Assembly (NCBI GenBank): GCA_038502055.1
Contig: JAXRKN010000044.1
Coordinates: forward strand, 6,084,501 to 6,148,500
Source of the DNA: Tanytarsus gracilentus
Taxonomy: Eukaryota > Arthropoda > Insecta > Diptera > Chironomidae
Direction: 5' to 3'
Length of the DNA: 64,000 nt
In this document: positions 39,037-51,400 of the stretch, piece after piece
How the letters are laid out: each line of letters opens with the position of its first letter
Position numbering within the stretch: position 1 is the first letter of the stretch
The notes under the pieces: generated by a model
The model's input: only the letters and a program-made list of their open reading frames with translations
The model's database searches: none
What the model was told of the DNA's origin: nothing
Made by a program: the position numbers and the translations under genes

Positions 39037-40436
39037 CCCCGGGCGGAGGGGGCCGGCCCTAATAATTTTCCCTTTTGAACTTGAACTCATCAAAATATTT
39101 TGAAATTTTCTTCTCTTCTGTGAGTTAAAGATTAATGTCTAAGCTTAACAATATATTGCTACATCTTTAACCATCAATGAGACAACAACCTACGAAATCA
39201 TGAATTTTTTGGCAAAATAAGTTTTAATTGAAACTTTGTAATGGTCGTTAAACATTTTGTAACTCTAAAAATTTCATTTAATTTTTTAATGTCAAATTAA
39301 CTTTTTATAAAATCTTAAAATTTGTTGGGAATTTTTTAAACTTCCTGAAATCAACAAAAAATTTATTTTGAGCATTTTTTTCAACTCACTTAAGAAACTT
39401 GAGAATTCTTTCTTTCTCGATTGGGAAGAGAGATGAAAAGGATTGATTGTAATCGCCGCAAATTAATGTTGATGGTTAGTCATTTATTTACTCAAGCTAT
39501 TTTTCTCTTTCGATTTTATACTTCTTCAACATTATCTTTCGCTTTCACGAATAACTTTTCTAATTTAAATTTTTTATTTTAATTCTCTTTTTCTCTTTTT
39601 CGATTTCTTCATTTTTTTACGAAGATCGTAAAGTTTTGTTCCTTATTGAAGGTCAATTAAATAATATGATAGCCAAATTTTTTACTCGTAGATTTTATCA
39701 CAAAAATTCGCAGGAAATATCATTCAATAATCCTAAGCGTGTGACAAAATAATTTAAATATTTAGCAAGAAATCATAAAAAATCATCGTGGAATTTAATT
39801 TCGACTATGAAAATTTACAACGCGATCATTTAAATTTAAACAAGTCATACCTAATTAAATAACAGAAAAATTCGTTGAGCAAAAAATATAAAGGTGTGAA
39901 ATATTCTCGTAACATCCAACCTTAAATTAACAAAGTTATTTTTTACACCTTTACTTGTTTAGTTTGCCCTTAATAATTTTATTTTACATTCTTGCCTTCG
40001 AAAGTTTGATTGATGTGTGAGTTTTTGCACCTCTTAGAAAATTTAAACCCTTTGCTTGAATTTATCTCAATTTTTATGTTTTAAATATTTTAAAAATCAT
40101 CGTGAATAAACTTTTTGAAGGATCAAGAGTCTCTCGTTAATAATTATTTTCAATTTTCTTGATCAATTAACAAACTTATTATTAGGTCAACAGATTTTTT
40201 TTCTTCAATCCTCTAAAAAGAAGAAAATTGACGACGATCGTGTGTAATTTCGTTATGCTAATTTTTGAGTTAAAATTTGATCGTACTTCATCGCCTTGAT
40301 ATACGCTGCTAGACGACAGACATGGCATTGCTTGCGTTCAATGGTCATTTTTATTGTGCCCTAAATTAAATTTTACACATCTCATTTTTGGTTAATTACA
40401 TTTGCAAGTAACAACACACGAAAAATATTATTAGCG
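37292..40436. other. Region between left arm and fatty acid synthase
   Basis: 3.1 kb of A+T-rich DNA with no supported gene. It includes the homopolymer block at 38901-39060. The final few hundred bases before 40437 probably contain the FAS promoter and 5' UTR. Confidence 0.5.
38901..39060. repeat. Homopolymer block (G, A, A, C runs), probable sequence error
   Basis: A G-rich run (38901-38940) is followed at once by 24 A and 7 T, a short normal stretch, 33 A (39002-39034), then cccccc gggcggagggggccggccct. Nothing else in the window has such composition. It looks like a gap-filled or badly called consensus rather than biology. Confidence 0.75.
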
Positions 40437-43400
40437 ATGGCAATTACTATAAAAGCTTTGCGTTTTTCACTGTCCAGTTCACTAAGACGTTATTCGTGTG
40501 ATAGGTCGGTAGTTGTGGAAAATTATTTTTTAAAAAAAGTTGAGTTGTGCAAAAAAAATATGGATAAGAATGAGATTGTTGTGTCGGGCATATCTGGACG
40601 ATTCCCAAACGCAAATAATGTCAGCGAATTTTCCAATAAACTTTATAATAAAATTGACATGACTGATGAGGATGAAAATCGATGGAAACATTTTCATCCT
40701 GAAGTGCCAAAAAGAACGGGAAAAATTCATAATTTGGAAAAGTTTGACGCGTCATTTTTCTCGATCCTCAATAAGCATGCCAACATGATGGATCCTCAAT
40801 GTCGGTGTCTCCTCGAACATTGCTATGAGGCAATTTTAGATGCTGGCATTAGTCCGCAATCATTGGTCGGAAGTAAAACGGGTGTTTTTATCGGATGTTG
40901 CTTCTCAGACTCGAGAGATGCTTTTTTCTATCGTGTTCCTGCCAAAGAGGGTTACGGAGTTTTCGGGTATGATTGATAGTTAAATAATTTCTAGTTTTTA
41001 TATAAGAAAAAATATTTGAGAAAAATCTCAAAAATTAGGTTCGAATCCTAAATTATTAAAAATAAAGTACTGGATATACTTAATTTTTTTTACTCAATTT
41101 TAATTTCCCAGTAATGCCAATTTTTACCTCTCGAATCGTCTCTCATACGCCTTGGGCCTGTGTGGACCTTCGATGACAGTCGACACCGCCTGCTCCTCCT
41201 CAGCATACGCGTTAGATTGCGCCTACAAATACCTCATGAGTGGCGCATGTGACGCGGCAATTGTTGGAGGGTCACAATTAGTTCTCAATCTTACGTCAAC
41301 AGTCGAATACAATAGGTGAGTGTCATCGCTAACAATATTGCGTGCTTAAAATTGATGTTATTGAAATCTTCTTGAGGTTAAAAATTATTTTCTTTAAAAA
41401 TTTAAATATTAGACTTCGGATTTTGGCGCCTGATGGTGAACACTGCCGACCATTTGATGAGCAAGCCGCTGGTTTTACGCGAGCTGACACAATTTGTGTA
41501 ATTTTTCTGCAACGCAAGAAAGACTCGAAGCGAGTTTATGCGGAACTTCTTCATTCAAATTCAAACAATGATGGCTTCAAAAAAGAAGGCTCAACTTTTC
41601 CGAGTCGCAAGATGCAGCAAAAATTAATGGAAGATTTCTTCAAGGAATCTCAAATCGATCCAAGTCTAATTGATTTTGTTGAAGCGCACTCGACTGGCAC
41701 GCGACTCGGTGATCCCGAAGAAATTAGCGCGATCGATGAAGTTTATTGTAAAAATAAAAATCGCACAAAGGCTCTCGCAGTTGGAAGTGTAAAATCGAAT
41801 ATGGGACATGCCGAGGCATCTTCAGGTGTGGCATCGATCGCAAAAATTCTTCTCGCCCTCGAAAGTCATAAGATTGCGCCGAACATAAATGTCACTGAAA
41901 TAAGGTCGGACATTGAGGCGTTTGCGGAGAAGAGAATTCGAGTTGTGACCGAGGTTGAGGAGCTAAGTGGACCGTACATATCGATGAATAGTTTCGGTCT
42001 GGGCGGTGCCAATGTTCATGCTCTATTTCGTGGAAATCTCAAGAAGAAAATTAACCGAGGAATTCCGTCCGATGATCTAGATCGTATGGTCGTGTGGTCG
42101 GGAAGAACTGAGAGTGCCGCTAATGTGATTTTCGATGACATCACAAAGCGTCCGCTCGATGCTGAATTTATCGCTCTCCTACAAAATTCTCAAATTCTAA
42201 CAAACCCAGCCAACATTTATCGCGCATATGGCATTTTTAGGCACGATGAGCAGACACAAAAGGCAATTTGTCTTCAACGTGATGTTCAATATTTTAATGA
42301 GGGTGAAAAGCGGAAAGTTGTGTGGGTCTACAGTGGTATTGGCAGTCAATGGGCTGGCATGGGTGCAGATCTAATGAGAATTCCAATCTTTGCCGAAAGA
42401 ATTAATTTTTGTCACGATATTTTAACGCCAATGGGAGTCGACCTTAAACACATCATAACCACAAATGATAAAAATATTTTCAATAATGTCTTCAACTCGT
42501 ATGTTGGCATCATGGCCATTGAAATTGCACTGACAGATTTATTGAGATCACTCGGTCTCACGCCAGATTACATCATTGGACATTCTCTCGGCGAAATGGG
42601 TTGCTCATATGGTGATGGATGCTGGACGGCTGAAGAAACAATTTTAGCGGCACATGCACGCGGTGTTGCAAGTAACGAGAGCAAAACAATTGACGGTGCA
42701 ATGGCAGCGATTGGCTTGAACTTCAAGGATATTGAAAAATCTTTGCCATCAACCATTGACATTGCATGTCATAATGGAATTGATTCAACCACAATTAGTG
42801 GACCTGCTGATGATGTGAGGAAGTTTGTTGAAGAATTAAAATTAAAAAATATTTTCGCAAAGGAAGTTGAAAGCTCTGGATTTCCTCTTCACAGTCGATA
42901 CATCACAAAAATGGGTGAAAATTTAAGAGAAAAACTAAAAGAAATTATTAAAAATCCAAAAGAGCGTTCGGAAAAGTGGTTGAGCTCAAGTTATGCCGAG
43001 GGCATGTGGATTAGTGACGAAAGTAAATTTTCATCTGCCGATTATCACACCCACAATTTACTCAACCCAGTGCTCTTTGAAGAAGTCACTGACATATTAC
43101 CGAAAAATGCAATCACAATAGAAATTGCGCCGCATGGTCTGCTAAAATCCATTTTAAAGCGATCACTAAAAGATGGCATTCATTTAAGTTTAACACAGCG
43201 AGGAAATAATGATGGCGCGCAAGTGCTAATGGAATCGTTAGGAAAGTGAGTACTCACAAAAATATTTTACTAACGAAAATAATTAAAATTTTTTAGACTC
43301 TTTCAAACCGGAATTGACTTGGACGTAAGCAAACTTTATCCGGCTGTAGAATTTCCAGTATCATGTGGCACTCCAATGATTGCTCCGATTGTAAAATGGA

Positions 43401-46400
43401 ATCATAATGAAAATTATTTTGTGCCCTTTTTCGATACATTCAACACTTACGAGCGACGCAATGTGATAATTAATTTGAGCGATAAAATCTTTGATTTCGT
43501 GCAAGGTCACATTATTGATGGAAAGACACTTTTTCCCGGCACGGGTTGGTTGTGTCTCGTATGGGAGACTTTCGGCATGATGATGGGCATTCATCACACA
43601 AAACTCAAGGTCGTCTTTGAAGATGTAAAATTTCTTCGCGCAACGTCGTTAGTTAAAAATCAAGATGTACTTGTGACAGTGTCCATTCATCGTGGCACTG
43701 GTCGATTTGAAATTATCGAAGGGAAATCGGCAATTACGAATGGCTTCATAAAAGCTGTGGAGAGTGTTGAATTCACGAACATATCGGTTGAGGATAAAAG
43801 TGATGGCGTCACCTTGAGTGAGCCAGATTTTTATAAGGAAATGAGATTGCGCGGATATTATCATCAAGGATTATTTCGAGCTGTTAAGGAGATTCGTGAT
43901 GATGGATTGAAGGGCACAATTAAATGGAACGAAGAGTGGGTCACATTTATGGATTGCCTCATTCAATTTCAAGTGCTGATGAAAGATACGCGAATGCTCA
44001 TTTTGCCAACGAGTGTCAGGAAATTGGTGATTGATCCGATTGCGCATCGAAAACTAATTAATTCCAAAAAGGAAGAAGAAGAAATTTTACTTGATGTCAA
44101 GTCGTGTCCATACATGCGAATAACTCAATCGGGTGGAATTGAACTTCATGGATTTGAGGGAAGTTTAGTGAACAGAAGGCGACCACAATCTGACCCAGTA
44201 CTCGAAATCTACAAATTTATTCCACTCAAATGCGATGAAATTTTGTCAAAATTGGACATTGCTAAAATTTGCGTTCAACTTGTCCTCGAAAATTCACCAA
44301 CAAAAAAGTTGCTCTCAATTGAATTTGACAGCGGCGAAGAGAGAAATGAAATTTTAAGTGAAAGTATTTTCAAAGCATTGAGTGACTTGCCTGTGATCAC
44401 ACCTGAAGTTCACTATTTGACACAGCGCGAAATAGAGCTTGAAAATGTGACTGTCCATCAAGCGGAAATGTCTTCATTCACAAACGTGAATCTAATTATT
44501 GGAAGTAATTGTGACAAAGAATTTCTAGAGAGTGCTCGAATGTCTTTGAGTGAAAACGGCTTCATTGTGTCGATTGAGAACGAGTTGAAAGATTTTGACG
44601 AATTCGACGTGATTTCTATGTGGAAAACTGAAAATTCCTTCATTCACATGATGAAGATGAAAAAATCATCATTAAATTTTAAAACTGTGAAAATTACCCA
44701 AAATGTGACCGAATGGCTTGAGCCACTTAAGAGTGCTTTAACTAAAGATCAAGCTGTCATCGCATATTCCCAAAATGACTCACTTTCCGGCATCATGGGA
44801 CTCGTTAATTGCATAAGAAAAGAGCCGAATGGTGACAAGCTCAGATGTGTCTTCATAAATGACCAAACAGCACCTGAATTCGACATTCAAAATGATTTTT
44901 ATAAAACCCAATTGGATTTAAATTTGGTGATGAATGTCTATCAAAATGGAGCTTGGGGAAGTTTTAGACATGTTAGAATAGCTGAAAGTTATGAAGAAAA
45001 ACCTCGAGATGAGCATTGCTTTGCGAATTGCTTAATTAAAGGTGATTTATCGACATTGTCATGGCTTCATGGACCATTAAATGTAAACACACCAAAAGAG
45101 ATCATCAACATTTCTTATGCCTCATTAAATTTCCGCGATGTCATGCTCGCAACTGGCAAAATTACCTCCGACGATGTTCTCGACAGAATTCAACAGCAAA
45201 GTGTGTTTGGTTTCGAGTTTTCGGGAACATTTAAGGGCAGAAGAGTTATGGGCATGGGACCGACAGGAGCAATGGCAACTCAGTATGACGCCAATCGAAC
45301 TCTCCTATGGAATGTCCCTGAATGTTGGTCTCTTGAGGACGCAGCAACTGTTCCATTGGTGTATTACACAGTTTACCTTGCATTCTTCAGAACAATCAAA
45401 ATTGAAAAGGAAAAATCGATTTTAATTCATTCGGGTTGTGGCGGTGTTGGTCTCGCTGCCATTCAAGTCGCTCTCTCATACGGCCTTGAAGTATTTACCA
45501 CTGTCAGCAGTGAAGAGAAGAAAAACTTCTTACTCTCAAATTATTCACTCTTGAAAGCTGAAAATATTGGAAGTTCACGTGACACAACTTTTGAACGAAT
45601 GATTTCGTTAAATACAAAAGGAAAGGGAGTTGATTATGTCCTCAATTCACTTTCCGAAGAGAAACTTCAAGCCTCAATTAGATGTCTGGGAATGAATGGA
45701 ACCTTTCTGGAAATTGGAAAATTTGACATTCTCAACAGAACAAAAATCGACATGGGACACTTAGCGAAGCGAATCAATTTTAAGGCCGTCTTTTTTGATG
45801 ATTTGCCAGTCGAGTCGGAAGAATTATCGGTAAGAACAAAAAATAAATATTTAATCACAAATATAATACAAATTTATCAAATTTTAGATTATTCACAAGC
45901 TCGTCGATGATGACATCAAGGCGGGAATTATTAAGCCACTCAAGGTTAATTTATTCGAAGCGTCGGAAATTGAGCAAGCGTTCAGATTCATGGCGAGTGG
46001 CAAGCACATAGGCAAAGTTCTTTTGAAAATGCGACAAAATGCTGACGACACGTGTTCATTGCCAATAAAGTTGATGCCTCGAGTTTATTGCAATAAGGTT
46101 GCGTCATTCATTATCGTGGGCGGTCTCGGTGGCTTTGGCTTAGAACTTGCAGATTGGCTCATCTTACGAGGCTGCAGAAAACTTGTAATGAGCTCGAGTC
46201 GTGGAGTTTCGAATGCATATCAAGCGGCAAGAATCAAGTGAGAAAATAACGGGAAAAAATCAAATAGACATAAAAAATATTTTAATTGAAATTTAATTCT
46301 AGAATGTGGAAGTCTTATGGCGTAAATGTTCTCGTAAGCACGGCAGATGTCTCAAGTGAAACGGGATGCGAACAACTTCTAAGGCATGCCATTGAAATGG

Positions 46401-48032
46401 GACCTGTCGGTGGCATTTTTAATCTTGCCGTAGCATTACGCGATGGAATCTTTGAAAATCAAAGCGAGCAAATGTTTCTCGAATCTCTCGCACCGAAAGC
46501 GCAAGCCACACAGCACCTCGACAAATACTCTCAATTGTTGTGTCCATCACTCAAACATTTCGTGATCTTTTCGAGTGTCTCGTGTGGTCGTGGAAATGCA
46601 GGTCAAAGCAATTATGGCATGGCAAATTCTGTGATGGAAAGGATCTGCGAAATAAGGCGAAAAAGTAATTTACCAGCTAAAGCAATTCAATTTGGTGCAA
46701 TTGGTGATGTTGGACTTTTGGCAGCATTGCAAGAAAACAACATGGACATGGAGATTAGTGGAACACTGCCACAAAGAATTAATTCGTGTCTGGAAGTGCT
46801 CGATAATCTTTTAACGTTAAATGACTCCGTCGTCGCAAGCATGGTCGTTGCCGAAAAACATCAAGATGAGTCAAAGAAAGGAAATATCATTGATGTCATT
46901 ATGAGCATCATGGCGATACGTGACCGAAAGCAAATTTCAATGGAATCGAGCTTATCGAAACTCGGCATGGACTCGCTAATGGGTGTCGAAATTCTTCAAG
47001 TGCTAGAACGTGACTTTGACTTAGTGCTCTCATCGCAAGAATTAAGATCATTCACATTAAATCAACTCGAGAAGCTCGTTGCATCGAATGCAAGTGGCGG
47101 CAACGAGAAATCGCCTCTAAGTATTGAAAAACTCTTAACTAGTTTTGGAGATGAAAAAACTAGTTCGGAAATTATTCTTAAGCTTAACAATAATTCAATG
47201 TCCGATAAGAAAATTCTCATTATTCCTGGCTTCGAGGGAATGGCCAGTAGGATTTGGTTTGAGTTTGCTGAGAAACTAGATTTTCCATCTTTTGCTCTTC
47301 AGCTCGCAAGCACCGTAAATGAAGACAGTTTGGAAAATATCTTTGACAAAATTAAAAACGTAAGTGAATTAAAATTTTCAATCTTACGAATAAAATTAAT
47401 TTTTAAAATTAATATTTCAGCACGTGCTTGAGCTGTTTGAGAATGACTCAAAATTTATTCTCATTGGTTACTCGTTTGGCAGCATGTTGGCATTAAAACT
47501 TGCAGATTTCTTAGAGACTTTAGGCAAAACTGGAAAAATTATAGTCATTGATGGATCGCCGAAATTTGTGCATCAAATTTCTAATCAATTAGTACCAGCT
47601 GACTACACCGACGACACTTTGCAAGATCTCATTTTAATGGGATGCACAAAAATTTTATTTAGAGATTCTGCGATGGAAATTGGCAAGAAAATTTTCTCTA
47701 ATGAAAGTTCAGAATTAAAATTAGAAGAATTCTTGCAGCAAGCAAAAGAACGAAGTGAATACAGCATCGAGTATGGCCGTCAAATGCTTCAAGGTCTTCT
47801 CAATAGATTCAAAATTTCTCTCAATGCCGATAAAATCGCTTTTAATAAGCTTAAAAATTCAACTCAACTCACATTTGTCAAGCCATCAGAATCTTCCCTC
47901 CACCAAATTGACGATTACTATGGACTAAGTGAATTGATTGAAAGTGAAATAGAAATTAGAGTGATTGATGGAGATCATTTGTCGATATTGAATAACTTGG
48001 AATTAATTCAATTTATTGCTTCAAATATTTAA
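40437..48032 (+). CDS. FASN: Animal-type (type I) fatty acid synthase
   Basis: Makes long-chain fatty acids from acetyl- and malonyl-CoA with NADPH. CDS join(40437-40966, 41112-41315, 41413-43245, 43297-45829, 45888-46237, 46303-47359, 47421-48032), 2372 aa; the ATG at 40560 gives 2331 aa and is the usual family start (MDKNEIVVSGISGRFP). Domains in order, long numbering: KS with DTACSSS (C204) plus EAHSTGT and KSNMGHAEA; acyltransferase GHSLGEM (S636); dehydratase GHIIDGKTLFPG (H927); enoyl reductase GCGGVG (about 1569); ketoreductase GGLGGFG (about 1779) with the SSVS...Y site; ACP GMDSL (S2041); thioesterase GYSFG (S2187) and GDHLS. No catalytic residue looks lost. Single copy, in the loop of inverted duplication 2. 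AATAAA at 48075-48080. Confidence 0.95.
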
Positions 48033-48461
48033 GTAAAAGAGATTTAAGATATTATGTAAAGGTTATGGAGGTGAAATAAAATATGCTGGTCCATGTGCGG
48101 CCATGCTAGTTTTTGAAATTCATAATTTTATCTAATATTTTAATTTAAAATAAATTGTCTGCACTTCAATCGTGGTGAGACTTGTTACATTCACTTTTTC
48201 ACTATGGAAGCGATAAATAAAAAATCAATTATTTTCTCACACCGAATTCACATTGTTTCACGCTGACTTTTTTACTTTCTGTCTAACAAACATGTCATGG
48301 AAGACAATTAAGCGCTGTAAAAGATTAATTAAACCAATCAACACATTCAACTCTCGGCAATTAAGTTATTTTCACTTTTTTATTCACAACATATTTTTTT
48401 AAACTATTTCAAGGGCTAAAAATTTCTACTTTAAAGTTGAATTTAAGTCAATTAATCACAA

Positions 48462-51400
48462 TTAAACATTTTGATGCTTTCGACGACAAACGTTGAGGAC
48501 AATTTCTCCACTTTTGACGCTCTTGAACATCTTGACTGCATCGGAATGTGTCAAGTCGTGACAGACATGTCCATTGATAGCTAAAATTTCATCGCCAGCT
48601 TTAAGTTGACCGCTCTCGATAGCTTGACCATTTGGCATAATGCTTTTAATGAAAATCCCTAATGCACCGCGTGGACTGTCAGCACCGCCGACAATCGTAA
48701 ATCCAAGTTGCTTCTTTCCCGGACCTTTTTCAAATGATATCGTATGAAATGTGCAGTGTGGTGATGTTTTTGTTCTTCTCGGCAGCGTACAGAAGTTTGT
48801 GGTTTGTGGCATGATTGATGAATTTTTCACTGGTGTCAAATTTTCATAATGATTTCTTACTATTGTTGTTGTTGTTGGTGGCAAGTCATTCAACTTTTCA
48901 CTCGACTGCGAAGATTTCCATTTTAATTTATCATCATCGCACATATTTTTCAGTTCATTGATGGCACACGATTGATTTTCTTCACTGTTGACCTCAACCA
49001 ACTTTGACGATCTTTTCGGGTGACTGAGTGTGTTAAATTTTGCATTCGCTTCATTTCTCTCGAGCCTAATTGAAAATTATTTAAAACTTTATTTAATTCA
49101 ATTAAATTTCAAACTCACATCGCAACAATTTCAGAAACTACGGAACTTCTTTTATTCTCCATTGGTGATGGACTGTCATTGAGGCCGGAATCAACGGATC
49201 GATTTCGATGACGAGTTGCTTGAAAATTACTTGATGAACTCGCTTCGGACTTGTGAGTTGAATTTGAAGTCAGGTCATGACAGCTTTTATTTTGTGATGC
49301 TCGCTTGAGAATTTCTTTCGTTTCGTCATGATCGTTGTGGTCGTACTTGATTTCAATTCTATTTCAACAAAAAAAAAAGATTATGACTCGTTTAAATATT
49401 TCTAACTTTAAGGATTCGAACCTTCAAACTTTTCAATAATTGACTTAAAATTTAAATTTTCTCTTTTTCTTTTCAATTAATTTTGCACTTTTAAAATTAT
49501 TTTCTCACCTCTGAACGAAGTTTTCGTTTTCATTTTTGATTTCTGAATTTTCCTCGCATTTAATTAATTTTTCATCTTGATCAGTTTCAATCATTGACGA
49601 CGCTCCCGACTCGATGACTAAAATTCCCGAATCGCCGTCTTCCGTTTCGATTTTCTTCACCTCAAAATTATCTTTTAGGTCCGGCAGTGTACCATAGCTG
49701 AGACTTCTTCGACTGTGAATCACTTTCGATGACGTCGATGACAATTTCTTTGGTTCAATTTTAATTGTAAAATCATTGCTGACATCTGTTGAGGATTTTA
49801 AGCTATTTGAACTCGAATAAAGTTTCGATAAAAGTTTTTGAGTTTTATTTGACATCGATCGAAATTTGCTGCCGAGTCCGTGTCGTTTACTTTTTTGCAA
49901 ACTAACTGAATCGTCATTAAACTCGTCATTGATGTTTCGGTTGTTGCAACTTGTTATGTCCGATGACGATGATGATGACTCAGTTGTGTCCATTGAGAGA
50001 AAATCTTCGACAGATTTGTAATTTTTGAGATGTCTATGATCAGCGCTTGTGATGCTGTTAATGGCTGGCTTATAGCATGAAAGTCTCGTGTGACTTAGTG
50101 GATTTCGTTTCTCTCGGTAAGGCACAGAATAGCCGCCAATCGTTCGACTGAATTCACTTCGATATGACTGAAAGCTGCTCTCGATAACTGAAATGCTGGA
50201 ATATTTTACTGCATCGTGCCGTTCATCCTTATCACAATCATCGAATACATTCGCATTTTTAAATTGATGCAATCGATGATGATGATTGTGAGTAAAATGT
50301 GTGGGTGTGCTTGTTGAGATGACTGAGTGTGCAGATGGTGACGTCGATCTTGGTGGAATGTTTTTATTTTTGACTCGAATGGGCGAAATGTAACGGCCTC
50401 TGGTTCGATCGACAACGCGAGCCTCTTGAATGCTATAACAATTCTCAGTCGATTTTGTTAATTTTTTAGACCAACTCAGAGGCGACGAAGCAGAAGAAAA
50501 ATCTGCGAATTAGTTAAAATTATTTATTTTTTTTGTCTGCTTTAACGCGACGCTAAACAAACACTGAAACATCTCTCTCGAAATATCAGCGATTGAAAAT
50601 TGACTAAAGAGTCATGCGACAGTGTTCGTTAAAATATATATATAGTCAAGGCATGCCAGACACACATGTCAAATGTGGATGCATTTCTGTTGTTTATTCA
50701 AATCTCCCTCACTCACTCGTTCATGTTCACACAGACAATCGAAAGAACATTCTTTATGGATATTTTAGAGACGACACACATGCACGAAGTGTAAAAAGGA
50801 ATTTCCAGTTGTATTTTTTCTCTAATCCTCATCTCATAATTCCATCACATAATTTTAATTTCTTCTTCTTCTTCACTTTTTTCGACGTAATTTCTCTGCT
50901 GTGCATTCGAAATGATTTGAACAAGTGAATTTTGTATTAAAAATTCTTATCATGCTCGCAACTCACACAAAGTTGTTTGTTTACAGCATTTTGAAATGAT
51001 TTTATTGCTCTCAATTCATTCAACATGTTGCAAAGATCACATGCGAGGGTAGAAAAGTGCAAGGCAAGGTCACAAAACGTTGCAATTCACTCTTTAATTT
51101 TTCAGATAAAAGTTTCACACAGGATGTTTCAAATTATGTCCGAGTGAATGTCAAATCGCAATTCTTCGACAGGAAATGAGCGAAAAATTAATCGCAAACT
51201 TTTAAATTGTTTGTAAAATCTCTAATAAAAAATTTTGCAACCACGACATTGACGATTGTCATCTCAACAAGTTTGAAATTCTTTTTGCTGATCTAGAAAT
51301 TCTTTAAATTACTCTTCGCCAGCAATTTCATGGCAAAAGTAGAAAAATTCTTAAGCATTGAAGAAAAAATTAAAATTCTTTTTGCAGCTTAACGGTTTCT

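Noticed and set aside
38851..39093. Pro/Phe-rich open frame on minus
   Set aside because: Created by the homopolymer block, which is probably a sequence error.
41035..41051. tRNA gene suggested by ggttcgaatcc
   Set aside because: No acceptor stem, D-arm or anticodon arm can be folded around any of the copies; only the short palindrome is present.
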